Source of the DNA: Stutzerimonas azotifigens | Lineage (GTDB): Bacteria > Pseudomonadota > Gammaproteobacteria > Pseudomonadales > Pseudomonadaceae | Direction: 5' to 3' | NCBI RefSeq assembly: GCF_013522725.1 | Contig: NZ_JAAMRF010000010.1 | Coordinates: 124,001-188,000, forward strand | DNA: 64,000 nucleotides | In this document: in pieces, positions 28,011-38,754 of the stretch | Position numbering within the stretch: position 1 is the first letter of the stretch | How the letters are laid out: every line of letters begins with the position of its first letter | The notes under the pieces: model-generated | Told to the model about the DNA's origin: nothing | Database searches by the model: none | Seen by the model: only the letters and a program-made list of their open reading frames with translations | Made by a program: the position numbers and the translations under genes

Positions 28011-28220
28011 TCAGATGCCCTCGTCGCCCTCGTATTCCTCGGTGGCCCTGGCCACCATCCTGCGCCACTCGCCGGACTCGCCCGCCAGCAGGCGCATGGC
28101 CTCGAGACTTGACTCGAACGCGGCGCGGTAATGCTGCGGATCGTTTTCACTGACGGCGCGGTCGGCATGCGCCCGCGCCTGGTCGAGCAGCGCATCGAAT
28201 GCATCGTGGTCCAGTGCCAT
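28011..28220 (-). CDS. small uncharacterised protein
   Basis: 69 residues from the ATG at 28220, with a GAGG ribosome site upstream. A GTG at 28235 in the same frame is an alternative start. The sequence is acidic and helical (DHDAFDALLDQARAHADRAV, ending EEYEGDEGI), with no signal or membrane segment. The family was not recognised. It is transcribed away from the cytochrome gene. The frame-wide codon bias and good ribosome site support it as a gene. Confidence 0.6.
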   Translation of the reverse strand: MALDHDAFDALLDQARAHADRAVSENDPQHYRAAFESSLEAMRLLAGESGEWRRMVARATEEYEGDEGI

Positions 28221-28443
28221 GGGGGTGGTCCTCACTCGGGTGGTTATCCCGTGTAGACCGCGCTGTCGCCCATCGATTCATCAGGCGCGCAAATGACCGA
28301 CGGGCCGAGCGCAAACCATGACCGAGGACAATATGCCACGTAGGATGCGGGTTAAATTTAGTCTCCGAGCGGGCTCGATGCGGCAATAATCGGGTCCAAC
28401 GTGAGCGGGGGTCGCCCCGTCCATTAGCCTTGAGGAAGTAGAT
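28221..28443. promoter_or_regulatory. divergent intergenic region
   Basis: About 220 bases between two divergent genes, expected to hold both promoters. An AT-rich patch (GGGTTAAATTTAG, near 28347-28360) is the best candidate core. No clear Fnr/Anr dyad was found. Confidence 0.3.
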
Positions 28444-28761
28444 ATGAAGAGAATTCTGGTGTCTTTGCTCGCCCTTGGCGGCGCATTGAGCCTGCAACCC
28501 GTCATCGCCGCCGACGGCGAAGCGCTGTTCAAAAGCAAACCCTGCGTGGCCTGCCACAAGGTCGACGCCAAGCTGGTAGGCCCTGCCCTGCAGGATGTCG
28601 CCGAGAAGAACGCCGGCGTCGACGGAGCTGCCGATACTTTGGCCGCCCACATCAAGAACGGCAGCCAGGGCGTCTGGGGGCCGATCCCGATGCCGCCGAA
28701 CCAGGTCACCGAGGAAGAAGCCAAGGTCCTCGCCGAGTGGGTCCTGACCCTCAAGAAATGA
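28444..28761 (+). CDS. periplasmic c-type cytochrome (c551/c552 class)
   Basis: 105 residues. A signal peptide (residues 1-22, cleaved after VIAA) is followed by a single heme site C34-V-A-C37-H38 and a distal Met (M83 in PIPMPPN), the class I cytochrome c pattern of Pseudomonas c551. A good GAGGAAG site precedes the ATG. It would carry electrons in the periplasm, for example to nitrite reductase, cytochrome c peroxidase or a cbb3 oxidase. No such partner lies next to it. Confidence 0.92.
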   Translation: MKRILVSLLALGGALSLQPVIAADGEALFKSKPCVACHKVDAKLVGPALQDVAEKNAGVDGAADTLAAHIKNGSQGVWGPIPMPPNQVTEEEAKVLAEWVLTLKK

Positions 28762-28768
28762 CCTGCCA

Positions 28769-28796
28769 ACGCCAGCCACCTGCCTCGGCTGGCGTT
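28769..28796 (+). terminator. terminator of the cytochrome gene
   Basis: ACGCCAGCC (28769-28777) and GGCTGGCGT (28787-28795) make a perfect 9-bp stem with a nine-base loop, eight bases after the stop codon, followed by TT and C-rich sequence. Confidence 0.7.
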
Positions 28797-29190
28797 CCCC
28801 ATGATTCCGCCTCACCCCACTACCCCTCACCCCCTCTCCCAAATGGGATAAGTCCAGCCCACGCGGCCTTGATCGTTCCGTCCAACGCACCTGACGGCAG
28901 AGCGAACTGGTCAGTGCAGGCCGGGGAGGAAGCGGAAACCAGCTCAGTGCACGCCGCGCGACGGACACCCGGGCGACTCGGTCGTCCCCTCGCCCTGCGG
29001 GGAGCGGGCTGACTACTCGAATCCACCGAAGCTTTCTGCATCGGCCCATGCAGTGGACTTACTGCGACTCGACGACACCTCGAACGAACCCAGCGCTTTC
29101 AGCGGATCACAGGCCGATCCTCCTGGAACCACCGCCGAGACGCTGTGGCACCAAGCGCCGGTCTCATGGCGCCGAGCGATGTGCACAGAC
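28797..29190. other. intergenic region, no gene seen
   Basis: About 400 bases between two convergent transcripts. Open frames here have no protein-like composition. It contains C-rich stretches (near 28810-28845) and a TCCCC/GGGGA hairpin near 28992-29010, possibly worn REP-like repeats. Nothing else could be supported. Confidence 0.3.
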
Positions 29191-29230
29191 GAAAACGCCG
29201 CACGCCCTTGTCGGGGGTGCGGCGCTTTTC
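29191..29230. terminator. bidirectional rho-independent terminator
   Basis: CGCCGCAC (29196-29203) and GTGCGGCG (29217-29224) pair. The stem is preceded by GAAAA and followed by CTTTTC, so it has a U-run on either strand. It sits 15 bases after the TRAP binding-protein stop on the minus strand. Confidence 0.75.
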
Positions 29231-29244
29231 AACGCAATCGGGGA

Positions 29245-30551
<1,307 letters not shown>

Positions 30552-31898
30552 TCAAGCAAGCAAGTGGACCGTTGCCCCCAGCGCAGCACTGACGCAAAGC
30601 ACTTCGATCACCCCGCGCTTGTAACGGAACAGCGCAACGGCCGCAGCCGCAGCGATGAGCGCCGATATCCAGTCGAAGCGACCGGAGAAGCCCTCCGGCC
30701 AGAACACGTGGTAGCCGAAGAAAAACGCCAGGTTGACGATCACCCCCACCACCGCCGCCGTGATGGCAGTCAGCGGCGCGGTGAACTTGAGTTCGCCATG
30801 GGTGGATTCCACCAGCGGACCGCCGGCCAGGATGAACAGGAAGGACGGCAGAAAGGTGAACCAGGTGACCAGTGCCGCCGCCAGCGCGCCGCCGAGAAAC
30901 GCCTGATCCGCCCCGAAGACCTGCTGCACGTAGGCACCGACGAAAGCGACGAACGCCACCACCATGATCAGCGGCCCCGGCGTGGTCTCGCCCAGCGCCA
31001 GGCCGTCGATCATCTGCGTCGGCGTCAGCCAGCCGTAATGACCGATCGCGCCCTGGTAGACGTAAGGCAGCACCGCATAGGCGCCGCCAAAGGTGAGCAG
31101 CGCCGCCTTGGTGAAGAACCAACTCATCTGCGTCAACGTGCCTTCCCAGCCGAAGGCCAGTGTCAGCAGCCCCATCGGCAGGAGCCACAGCAACGCACCG
31201 ACGAGCAGGATCATCGCCAGTCGCGCCGTGGAGAAGCGTGCATGGGGCGGCGTCGGGGTGTCGTCGTCGATCAGCGCCGGGCCGAACGACTTTGCCGTCG
31301 CGCCGTGCCCTCCGCCGGGGCTGAACGATGCGGGGCTCAGGCGCCCGCCCAGATAGCCGATCAGCCCGGCGCCAAGCACGATCAGCGGAAACGGCACATC
31401 GAAGGCGAATATCGCGACGAAGGAGGCCAGCGCGATCGCCAGCAACCCGCTGTTCTTCAGCGCCCGCGAACCGATGCGCCAAGCCGCCTGGGCAACGATC
31501 GCGGTCACCGCCGGCTTGATGCCGTAGAAGATTCCGGCCACCAGCGGCACGTTGCCGTAGGCGATATAGACCCAGGACAGCGCAACGAGGATGAACAGCG
31601 AAGGCAGGACGAACAGCACACCGGCCAGCAGCCCGCCGCGGGTTCGGTGCAGCAACCAGCCTATGTAGGTGGCCAGCTGCTGCGCCTCGGGGCCGGGCAG
31701 CAGCATGCAGTAATTGAGGGCATGCAGAAAACGCCGCTCCGACAGCCAGCGTCGGCGCTCCACCAGCTCCTGGTGCATGATCGAGATCTGCCCCGCCGGG
31801 CCGCCGAAACTGATGAAGCCGAGCTTCAGCCAGAACCAGAACGCCTCCGACAGCCTGATCTCCGGTGGTCGTTCGGACGAATCGGGCAATGAACTCAT
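30552..31898 (-). CDS. chrA: chromate transporter ChrA, two-domain form
   Basis: 448 residues, the normal length of long-chain ChrA (two homologous halves of about 200 residues with twelve or so hydrophobic segments). The first half has the family motif FGGPAGQISIMHQELVE, and the second half has FTKAALLTFGGAYAVLPYV, the matching repeat. It exports chromate, lowering the cytoplasmic level. No chrB regulator or other chromate-resistance gene is adjacent, so it may be housekeeping rather than part of a resistance island. Confidence 0.93.
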   Translation of the reverse strand: MSSLPDSSERPPEIRLSEAFWFWLKLGFISFGGPAGQISIMHQELVERRRWLSERRFLHALNYCMLLPGPEAQQLATYIGWLLHRTRGGLLAGVLFVLPSLFILVALSWVYIAYGNVPLVAGIFYGIKPAVTAIVAQAAWRIGSRALKNSGLLAIALASFVAIFAFDVPFPLIVLGAGLIGYLGGRLSPASFSPGGGHGATAKSFGPALIDDDTPTPPHARFSTARLAMILLVGALLWLLPMGLLTLAFGWEGTLTQMSWFFTKAALLTFGGAYAVLPYVYQGAIGHYGWLTPTQMIDGLALGETTPGPLIMVVAFVAFVGAYVQQVFGADQAFLGGALAAALVTWFTFLPSFLFILAGGPLVESTHGELKFTAPLTAITAAVVGVIVNLAFFFGYHVFWPEGFSGRFDWISALIAAAAAVALFRYKRGVIEVLCVSAALGATVHLLA

Positions 31899-32039
31899 GC
31901 TGTTCTCTATTCAATAGACCGGCGCACTATAACGATCAACGACGAACCCTATATGACCGTTTCGAGACAGTGAACACCGCGCTGAACCAACCGCGCATCC
32001 CCGGCTCGATACTCCGGTGCACCCCCAAGAGGAATCCGC

Positions 32040-32783
32040 GTGAGCAAGGCATTCGTAGACCATTTCAAGGACGTCTCGCAGGATTACGCCAGCAACCGCC
32101 CGACCTATCCGGCCGAGCTGTTCGACTGGCTGGCCGGCCAATGCCAGGACCGCCAGCGCGCCTGGGACTGCGCCACAGGCAGCGGCCAGGCAGCGGTGGA
32201 TCTGGCGCGCCACTTCGACGAAGTGGCAGCAACCGATGCCAGCGCGTCGCAGATCGCCCAGGCCAGGCCCCATCCACGCGTGCGCTATGCGACCGCGCCT
32301 GCCGACGCTTCGGGACTGGACAGCGCCTCGGTTGATCTTGTGACGGTCGCGCAGGCGCTGCACTGGTTCGACATCGAGCGCTTTCATGCCGAGGTGCGCC
32401 GGGTGCTCAAGCCCGGCGGCGTGGTGGCCGTATGGTGTTATGGAGTGATGGCGGTGGACGACACCGAGGTCGACGCCCTGGTGCAGCATTTCTACCGGCA
32501 CGAGGTCGGCGCCTACTGGCCACCGGAGCGGCGCCATGTGGAGACGGGGTACCGTGAGCTGCCCTTTCCGTTCGAGCCCATCGCCGCGCCGGATTTCGCC
32601 ATGCAGGTCGGCTGGAGCCTGCCGCAGCTGCTCGGCTACCTGCGCAGCTGGTCTGCCACGGCGCGGCTGGCCAGCGAGCGCGGTAGCGATCCGGTCGAGC
32701 CGCTGGCCCAGCGGCTCGAGTCGCTCTGGACCGGCACCTGTCGGGTCAGTTGGCCGCTGTCGCTGTATGTCGGGCGCGTCTAG
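32040..32783 (+). CDS. class I SAM-dependent methyltransferase
   Basis: 247 residues from a GTG start. Motif I is AWDCATGSGQAAVDLARHF (about 42-60), the acidic residue after strand 2 is in AATDASASQI, motif II/III region is DLVTVAQALHWFD, and VRRVLKPGGVVAVWCY is the fourth strand. It resembles the SAM methyltransferases of the type-11 family that yeast TMT1-like proteins belong to (trans-aconitate-like), but substrate is open. A monocistronic gene, divergent from chrA. Confidence 0.88.
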   Translation: MSKAFVDHFKDVSQDYASNRPTYPAELFDWLAGQCQDRQRAWDCATGSGQAAVDLARHFDEVAATDASASQIAQARPHPRVRYATAPADASGLDSASVDLVTVAQALHWFDIERFHAEVRRVLKPGGVVAVWCYGVMAVDDTEVDALVQHFYRHEVGAYWPPERRHVETGYRELPFPFEPIAAPDFAMQVGWSLPQLLGYLRSWSATARLASERGSDPVEPLAQRLESLWTGTCRVSWPLSLYVGRV

Positions 32784-32857
32784 ACCGCGCAACCGAATTG
32801 GCAAGGGACCTCCGCTACAGCGCAGCGCTGTCGAGTGGCGATCCCTTCGAATCGTTA

Positions 32858-32893
32858 GATCGGAACGGTCGAAATATATGAATGGTTCCGATC
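32858..32893. promoter_or_regulatory. inverted repeat in the wrbA promoter region
   Basis: GATCGGAAC (32858-32866) and GTTCCGATC (32885-32893) are perfect 9-base arms flanking an AT-rich 18-base spacer (contains AATATATGAATG). It lies 58 bases before the wrbA ATG. A repressor or redox-regulator operator is possible. Confidence 0.45.
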
Positions 32894-32950
32894 GATCGTT
32901 GTGCCAGATTGGTGGCTTCACGGCGCACCCCCAACTGCAAGGAGATTTCC

Positions 32951-33550
32951 ATGGCTAAAGTGCTGGTTCTTTACTACTCGTCCTACGGGCACATCGAAAC
33001 GATGGCCAATGCCGTCGCCGAAGGTGCACGCACGGCCGGTGCTCAGGTGGACGTCAAGCGCGTCCCGGAAACCGTGCCCGAGGAGATCGCTCGCGGTGCG
33101 CATTTCAAGCTGGACCAAGCCGCGCCGATTGCGACCGTCGCCGAGCTTGAACACTACGATGCGATCATCATCGGCACCGGCACCCGCTTCGGCCGCATCA
33201 GCAGCCAGATGGCCGCATTTCTCGACCAGGCCGGCGGCCTCTGGGCACGGGGCGCGCTCAACGGCAAGGTTGGCGGCGCATTCACCTCCACCGCCAGCCA
33301 GCACGGCGGGCAAGAGACCACGCTGTTCTCGATCATCACCAACCTGCTGCATTTCGGCATGACCGTGGTCGGCCTGCCCTATAGCCACCAAGGGCAGATG
33401 GGCGTCAAGGAAGTGGTCGGCGGCGCGCCCTATGGCGCCACCACCATCACCGACAGTGACGGCTCACGTCAGCCCAGCGCGACCGAGCTGGACGGCGCCC
33501 GCCATCAGGGCGAGCTGATCGCGAAGACAGCGGCCAAGCTGTTCGATTGA
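32951..33550 (+). CDS. wrbA: NAD(P)H:quinone oxidoreductase WrbA
   Basis: 199 residues, the usual length. Flavodoxin-like fold with FMN loop [12 protein letters not shown] (residues 8-19), and the WrbA motifs [16 protein letters not shown] and [18 protein letters not shown] at 32951 has an AGGAGA site seven bases upstream. The enzyme reduces quinones by two electrons without semiquinone and protects against oxidative stress. Single gene. Confidence 0.95.
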   Translation: MAKVLVLYYSSYGHIETMANAVAEGARTAGAQVDVKRVPETVPEEIARGAHFKLDQAAPIATVAELEHYDAIIIGTGTRFGRISSQMAAFLDQAGGLWARGALNGKVGGAFTSTASQHGGQETTLFSIITNLLHFGMTVVGLPYSHQGQMGVKEVVGGAPYGATTITDSDGSRQPSATELDGARHQGELIAKTAAKLFD

Positions 33551-33593
33551 TCCCCAATCGGCCCGCCCAACGGCGGGCCGATGTCCGCCGGCC

Positions 33594-34811
33594 CTAGCGA
33601 TCACGCAGCGGCGTATTCCCCATCATCCGCACGACCAACGCGCCAACCGACGCCAGGGTCGCCAACACCACCACCCCCTGCCATCCCCACCCTGCCAGCG
33701 CGAGGCTGCCAAGCCCGGCACCCAGCGCCATGCCGATGAACACTCCGGTAAAGAGCACCGCATTCAGGCGGCTGCGAGCAGCCGGCTCGATCCCGTAGAC
33801 CATCGTCTGATGGGCGACCAGCGTCGCCTGAATCCCGAAATCGAAACCGATCGCCGCGAGCACGATCAGCCCCAGTTGCGCCTCTGCAGGCAGCGCCTGC
33901 GCCAGCCCCATGACAGCGAACGACGCCGTGGCCAGGCCCGCGCCCAGACGGGTGACCCGGTCCGGACCACTGCGATCGGCCAGCCGGCCGGCCAACGGCG
34001 CCGCCAGGGCACCGGCCGCGCCGGCCAGACCAAAGGCGCCGGCCGCCGCGCTGCCAAGCCCGAAGCTGCCGTGCAGCATCACCGCCAGTGTCGACCAGAA
34101 GGCGCTGAACGCCACCGACAGCAGCCCTTGAGCAAAGGCCGCGCGACGCAACGCCGGATGGCGCGACCACAGCTGCAGCATCGAGCCTAGCAAGGCGCCG
34201 TAGCCCAGCGAAGTGGTCGGCGCGAAACGCGGCAGGCTGCGCCAGGCGCCGAGACAGACCAGCGCGATGGACACCGCCGCGAGCCCATACACCGCGCGCC
34301 AGCCGAACTGCTCGGCGACCAGCCCGCTCATCACCCGGGACAGCAGAATGCCCAGCAGCAGGCCTGTCATCACTGTTCCCACCACCTTGCCCCGCTGTGT
34401 TTCGGGCGCCAGGGTCGCGGCGGCGGGAACGATATCCTGCGCCACCGTCGCCGACAGGCCGATGACGAGGCTTGCGACAAGCAGCCAGCCCACACCCGGC
34501 GCGAAGCCGCTGAGCATCAGCGCGAGGGCCAGGACCATCGCCTTGAACAGGATGATCCGACGCCGGTCGTAACGATCGCCCAGCGGCGCCAGCAGCAGGA
34601 TGCCCAGCGCATAGCCCAGCTGAGTCAGCATCGGCACCATGCCGATGGCCCCGTCGCTTGCATGAATGTCCGGCCCCAGCACGCCGAGCATCGGCTGGCT
34701 GTAATAAAGCGTGGCGACGCTGAGCCCGGCGCCGGTGGCCAGTAGCGCGACCATTCCGCGGGAAGGCCCTTCAGCCTGGTCGGACGCATACGTTTTCTGC
34801 ATGGATGTCAT
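33594..34811 (-). CDS. major facilitator exporter (YnfM/DHA1-like)
   Basis: 405 residues from the ATG at 34811; another in-frame ATG at 34802 is possible. Twelve hydrophobic segments. Motif A is LAPLGDRYDRRRIIL after helix 2, with a second copy LAGRLADRSGPDRVTRLG after helix 8. N-terminal YYSQPMLGVLGPDIHASDG is typical of a bacterial exporter group of unknown substrate. Divergent from a LysR gene, which probably controls it. Confidence 0.88.
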   Translation of the reverse strand: MTSMQKTYASDQAEGPSRGMVALLATGAGLSVATLYYSQPMLGVLGPDIHASDGAIGMVPMLTQLGYALGILLLAPLGDRYDRRRIILFKAMVLALALMLSGFAPGVGWLLVASLVIGLSATVAQDIVPAAATLAPETQRGKVVGTVMTGLLLGILLSRVMSGLVAEQFGWRAVYGLAAVSIALVCLGAWRSLPRFAPTTSLGYGALLGSMLQLWSRHPALRRAAFAQGLLSVAFSAFWSTLAVMLHGSFGLGSAAAGAFGLAGAAGALAAPLAGRLADRSGPDRVTRLGAGLATASFAVMGLAQALPAEAQLGLIVLAAIGFDFGIQATLVAHQTMVYGIEPAARSRLNAVLFTGVFIGMALGAGLGSLALAGWGWQGVVVLATLASVGALVVRMMGNTPLRDR

Positions 34812-34907
34812 GGTGAGGTCCGTTCTGTTGAGCCGTGACGCCATTGTCTTAGCGGGCGCCTTTGGCCTGTAGTAGGCTGCGTGACAAATCGGATATACGC
34901 CAGACGC

Positions 34908-35855
34908 ATGACCAACACGACGCTCGATCGACTCGAACTGCTGCGCACCTTCGTCCGTATCGTCGAGGCCGGCAGTCTTTCGGCCGCCGCCGAGCAGCTC
35001 AAGACCACCCAACCGACCATCAGCCGCCGTCTGCAAGCGCTGGAGCGTTCGCTGGGCCTGCAACTGCTGCAGCGCTCCACCCACAGCATGCAGCTGACCG
35101 GCGATGGCGAACGCTGCTACGGCTACGGCAAGGCGCTGCTGGAGAACTGGCAGGAAATGGAGGCCGAACTACTGGGCGCCCGGGACGAGCCGCGCGGCAC
35201 GCTGCGGGTTCAGGTGCCCCACGCTTTCGGTCAGGACCAGTTGATCGCGCCGCTCAGCGAGTACCTGACCCGCCACGCCAAAGTCTCCGTCGAATGGCTG
35301 CTCCACGATCGGCGCCCGGACTTCGTCGCCGAAGCCGTCGATTGCGCGATACAGATCGGTGTGGTGAACGACCCCGCGGTCGTCGCCATTCCCCTGGGCG
35401 AAGTGCCCCGGATCGTCGTCGCCTCGCCCACTCTGCTCGGCGACCGGCCGCTGCCGGCATCGTCCGAAGAACTGGCGCGACTGCCCTGGCTGGCCCTGCG
35501 CACCTACTATCAGGACGAGGTCGCGCTGACCTGCCTGGCGGATGGCCGCAGCCATCGTTTCACCATTCAGCCCCGCCTGAGCACCGACAGCCTCTATGCG
35601 CTACGCAACTCGGCGCTGGCCGGGCTCGGCGCCTGCATCTGCTCGGCCTGGGTCGTCGCCCAGGACCTAGCAGAAGGCCGCCTGGTACAGCTGATGCCGC
35701 AGTGGCAGGCCGCGCCGCTGCCGGTCTATCTGATCTACCCGTATGCGCGTCGTTATCCGGCGAAGCTGCTCGTGTTCGCCGAGCTGATACGCCAGCGCAT
35801 GCCGCAGATCACCGGCATGCAGCCGCCACGGGCGCCCGAAAGCGCCGGCAGCTAG
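34908..35855 (+). CDS. LysR-family regulator, divergent from the MFS exporter
   Basis: 315 residues from the ATG at 34908; a GTG at 34881 would add nine residues. N-terminal winged HTH (LLRTFVRIVEAGSLSAAAEQLKTTQPTISRRLQALERSLGLQLL, shown here only as the region of residues 10-53), then an effector domain of the CrgA/AphB-like group (LRVQVPHAFGQDQLIAPLSEYL). The 96-base space to the exporter start should hold shared operators. Confidence 0.9.
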   Translation: MTNTTLDRLELLRTFVRIVEAGSLSAAAEQLKTTQPTISRRLQALERSLGLQLLQRSTHSMQLTGDGERCYGYGKALLENWQEMEAELLGARDEPRGTLRVQVPHAFGQDQLIAPLSEYLTRHAKVSVEWLLHDRRPDFVAEAVDCAIQIGVVNDPAVVAIPLGEVPRIVVASPTLLGDRPLPASSEELARLPWLALRTYYQDEVALTCLADGRSHRFTIQPRLSTDSLYALRNSALAGLGACICSAWVVAQDLAEGRLVQLMPQWQAAPLPVYLIYPYARRYPAKLLVFAELIRQRMPQITGMQPPRAPESAGS

Positions 35856-35970
35856 CTCTGGCCGCCTTTGGTCGCCAGTAGACCAAGCCTTGAAGGCCTC
35901 GCTTGAAAGGCCGATGCCGTGGCGCTATATAGCGTCTCAGTTTCGACCTCGTCACTTCAGAGCCCTTCCC

Positions 35971-36165
35971 ATGACAACCCTGCAGATCGTCCTGTTCTCC
36001 GTTCTCAGCCTGAGCGTCGTCAGCGCTGGCGCCTACCTCGACATCCGCGCTTCGGAACGCGACCGGGCGGCACGAACCACCAATTTCAGCGACCCCAACA
36101 CCCTGCACACTGGCCGCACGCAGCAACGCGAAGCCTCCGAAGCCAAGACCAAAAAGCAGGCCTGA
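35971..36165 (+). CDS. small single-pass membrane protein
   Basis: 64 residues. One hydrophobic helix at the start (TLQIVLFSVLSLSVVSAGAYL), then a charged cytoplasmic or periplasmic tail (DIRASERDRAARTTNFSDPN) with Lys/Glu-rich end. Start ATG chosen because the helix begins there; the frame is open 27 codons upstream. Weak ribosome site. Not recognised; stops five bases before the convergent DUF1348 stop. Confidence 0.5.
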   Translation: MTTLQIVLFSVLSLSVVSAGAYLDIRASERDRAARTTNFSDPNTLHTGRTQQREASEAKTKKQA

Positions 36166-36170
36166 CCCCA

Positions 36171-36641
36171 TCACAGGCCCAGGTCGGAAAGGCCCGGATG
36201 ATCGTCCGGGCGCCGTCCCAGCGGCCAATGGAACTTGCGCTCGCCAGCCTGGATCGGCAGATCGTTGATCGACGCATAACGCAGCGCCATCAAGCCGTTG
36301 GCGTCGAACTGCCAGTTCTCGTTGCCGTAGGAACGGAACCAGTTGCCCGAATCGTCATGCCACTCGTAGGCATAACGCACCGCGATCCGGTCACCGGCAA
36401 AGGCCCATAGCTCCTTGATCAGCCGATAGTCGAGCTCCTTCGCCCACTTGCGCTGCAGGAAGGCGCGCGCCTCTTCCCGATTGCTGACGAACTCGGCGCG
36501 GTTACGCCAACGGGTGTCCGGGGTATAGGCCAGCGATACCCGCTCCGGGTCTCGACTGTTCCAGCCATCCTCGGCCAGACGCACCTTCAAGGTGGCGGAC
36601 CCCAGATCGAATGGCGGCAACGGTGGGCGGGCATTGGACAT
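36171..36641 (-). CDS. DUF1348 / NTF2-like protein
   Basis: 156 residues from the ATG at 36641 with an AGGAGA site. Shows the compact DUF1348 sequence ([30 protein letters not shown] region, residues about 18-47, and [24 protein letters not shown]). These proteins have an NTF2-like cone fold; function is unknown. Full length for the family. Confidence 0.85.
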   Translation of the reverse strand: MSNARPPLPPFDLGSATLKVRLAEDGWNSRDPERVSLAYTPDTRWRNRAEFVSNREEARAFLQRKWAKELDYRLIKELWAFAGDRIAVRYAYEWHDDSGNWFRSYGNENWQFDANGLMALRYASINDLPIQAGERKFHWPLGRRPDDHPGLSDLGL

Positions 36642-36872
36642 GATGTCTCTCCTGGCGATGGTGAAGGCGTCGTTAACCATAGCCTTCCCGAGTCAGCCCG
36701 GACGGGGCAATGACAAGCTTCCCTCGGATCGTGCCAATGGACCTGAGCTCGCCTTTGCGACCATGTAAGCGGACCGGCGCCGCGTAACCGACCCTCGTCG
36801 AGCCTGATTTCCGAACTGGACCGATTGGCGGCGATGGGTATCCTTGGGCGACGCGTCTCCAGGTGGATACCC

Positions 36873-37793
36873 ATGACACTGCATATCGAAACGCCCCTCG
36901 TCGAATCCCGTCCGTTGAGCCTGGCAGCGAACCGCTCCGTATGGATCAAGCTGGATGCACTGCAACCGCCAGGGTCATTCAAGATTCGGGGCATCGGCGC
37001 CGCTTGCGAATTGCACGCACGCCGAGGCAAGCGGCGCTTCCTGTCTTCATCCGGTGGAAACGCCGGCATTGCGGTCGCCTACGCCGGCCGCCGTCTGGGT
37101 ATCCCCGTCACGGTGGTGGTGCCTCAGACCACGACCGAGCGCGCCTGCCAGCTCATTCGCCAGGAGAACGCCGAGGTGATCGTGCATGGCGAAACCTGGC
37201 ACGAAGCCAACCAGCTGGCGGTTTCGATGCTTGGCGAAGACGACGCCTTTCTCCATCCGTTCGACGATCAGCTGCTGTGGACCGGGCACGCCTCGCTCAT
37301 CGATGAAGCGGCACGTCAGGGAAACAAGCCGGACGCCGTGGTGCTGTCGGTTGGCGGCGGCGGGCTGTTGTGCGGCGTCATCGAAGGCTTACGTCGCAAT
37401 GGCTGGGACGACGTGCCTGTTATCGCGGTCGAGACCGAAGGCGCCGACGCACTGGCTCGCTCGCTCGCCCAGGGCTCGCGCATCGAACTGGCGCGCATCG
37501 AGAGCATCGCCACCTCCCTTGGCGCCCGACAGGTCTGTCAGCGCGCGTTCGAACTCGCGCAGCAGCATCCCGTGCATAGCCGCGTGGTGAGCGATCGCGA
37601 AGCCTTGGCGGCTTGCGAGCGCTTCCTCGACGACCACCGCATCCTTGTCGAACCTGCATGCGGTGCAAGCCTGGCCCTCCCCTATTTCGCCGCGGACTCG
37701 CTCGCGGGCGAACGGGTACTGGTGGTGGTATGCGGAGGCGTGACCGCTACGCTCGATCAGCAGCGCCTCTGGCGTGACGCACTGCGTGCGTGA
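36873..37793 (+). CDS. PLP-dependent serine/threonine dehydratase-like enzyme
   Basis: 306 residues, fold type II. The Schiff-base Lys is K37 in PPGSFKIRG. The Asn loop is SSSGGNAG (about 60-67), and the phosphate-binding Gly loop is SVGGGGLLCGV. This is the single-domain (no ACT) group that includes liver-type L-serine dehydratase: deaminates serine or threonine to pyruvate or 2-oxobutyrate and ammonia. Start ATG 36873 has an AGGTGG site; 16 further upstream codons are open but lack a site. Confidence 0.87.
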   Translation: MTLHIETPLVESRPLSLAANRSVWIKLDALQPPGSFKIRGIGAACELHARRGKRRFLSSSGGNAGIAVAYAGRRLGIPVTVVVPQTTTERACQLIRQENAEVIVHGETWHEANQLAVSMLGEDDAFLHPFDDQLLWTGHASLIDEAARQGNKPDAVVLSVGGGGLLCGVIEGLRRNGWDDVPVIAVETEGADALARSLAQGSRIELARIESIATSLGARQVCQRAFELAQQHPVHSRVVSDREALAACERFLDDHRILVEPACGASLALPYFAADSLAGERVLVVVCGGVTATLDQQRLWRDALRA

Positions 37794-38085
37794 AGCCGCC
37801 CGCCTCGATTTCGCAGGCCTTGGTGCGAGCTGCCGGCGCCATGCCCTCGTTGTCGGACGAATTGAACTCGCTGCGCTTTACGCTGTCTCTGAGCTGGCGA
37901 ACCGCAGGGATGGCGTATTGGCAGGAGCCTTCCCGGCCAACGCATCGCGTGCCCACGCCACCTTCGTCGCAGCAGTCCTCATCTACGCCCGCCGCCTCGC
38001 TCGGCGGCGCTTTACCTGACTGCCACGCCCTCGTCGCCGGCTCGAACATCGGGGCCTTTTTCTTTTTCCTTCAGTGAAGATCGCC
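37794..38085. other. intergenic region, no supported gene
   Basis: About 290 bases. A plus-strand frame of 95 residues overlaps the dehydratase end, but its composition is not protein-like and it has no ribosome site. The end (38050-38071) is a run of CCTTTTTCTTTTTCCTTC without a good stem before it, perhaps a terminator remnant or leader of the following gene. Confidence 0.3.
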
Positions 38086-38754
38086 ATGCCCACACCTCGT
38101 CACCTTTTCGCATCGCTGTCACCCCGTCTACCCCGCGCCACCCTTTATGCCGGTCTGCTGACTGGCCTGCTCGGCGCCTTCGGCAACGCCCACGCACAGG
38201 ACGCCGCTAGCAATCAGCGCTGGGTCAGCGACAGTCTCGACACCTATGTGCGTAGCGGCCCCACCGACGGCTATCGCATCGTCGGCACCCTCACTTCCGG
38301 CCAGCGTGTCGAATTGATCAGCACCCAGGGCGATTACAGCCAGGTCCGCAGCGAAAGCGGCAGCACCGTCTGGATTCGCAGCAGCGACCTGCAGGAGATG
38401 CCCGGGCAGGCCGAGCGCCTGCCCCAGCTCGAACAGCAGGTGGCGGAACTGACCGACCAGCTGGAAACCATCGACGAGACCTGGAAGACCCGCGTGCAGG
38501 GCATGCAGGAGACCCTCGATTCGCGCAAGGCACTGATCGATGAGCTGGAAGCGACACGCTCCCGGCTCGATGCGCAACTCAGCGAAACCCAGTCCGAGCT
38601 GCGCGAGACTCAGGCGCGCCTGGGCGATGAGAACAACCAGGTGCTGATGCGCTACATGGTCTACGGCGGCAGCATCGCCGGGGCCGGCCTGCTGGCCGGG
38701 CTGATCCTTCCGGCCATGACCCGCGGCCGCAAGCGCAACGACCGCTGGTTCTGA
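38086..38754 (+). CDS. SH3-domain envelope protein of the TIGR04211 type
   Basis: 222 residues from the ATG at 38086 (GAAGA site); a GTG four codons earlier is an alternative. Signal peptide (ends ...GNAHA), bacterial SH3 domain (SLDTYVRSGPTDGYRIVGTL... to VWIRSSDLQ, about 40-100), a long coiled coil (about 105-185: QLEQQVAELTDQLETIDETW) and one C-terminal helix (YMVYGGSIAGAGLLAGLIL) followed by positive residues. Same plan as YgiM. Anchored in the inner membrane with the SH3 domain in the periplasm, probably touching cell wall. Role unknown. Confidence 0.88.
   Translation: MPTPRHLFASLSPRLPRATLYAGLLTGLLGAFGNAHAQDAASNQRWVSDSLDTYVRSGPTDGYRIVGTLTSGQRVELISTQGDYSQVRSESGSTVWIRSSDLQEMPGQAERLPQLEQQVAELTDQLETIDETWKTRVQGMQETLDSRKALIDELEATRSRLDAQLSETQSELRETQARLGDENNQVLMRYMVYGGSIAGAGLLAGLILPAMTRGRKRNDRWF

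Noticed and set aside
28797-29050. Possible small gene after the cytochrome terminator
   Set aside because: The 91-residue plus frame is Pro/Ser/Ala-rich without a ribosome site and starts within the cytochrome gene; the minus-strand frames are alike.
37790-38077. 95-residue plus-strand frame between the dehydratase and SH3 genes
   Set aside because: No ribosome site, overlaps the dehydratase end, ends in a poly-Phe stretch made by a T-run, and no similarity recognised.
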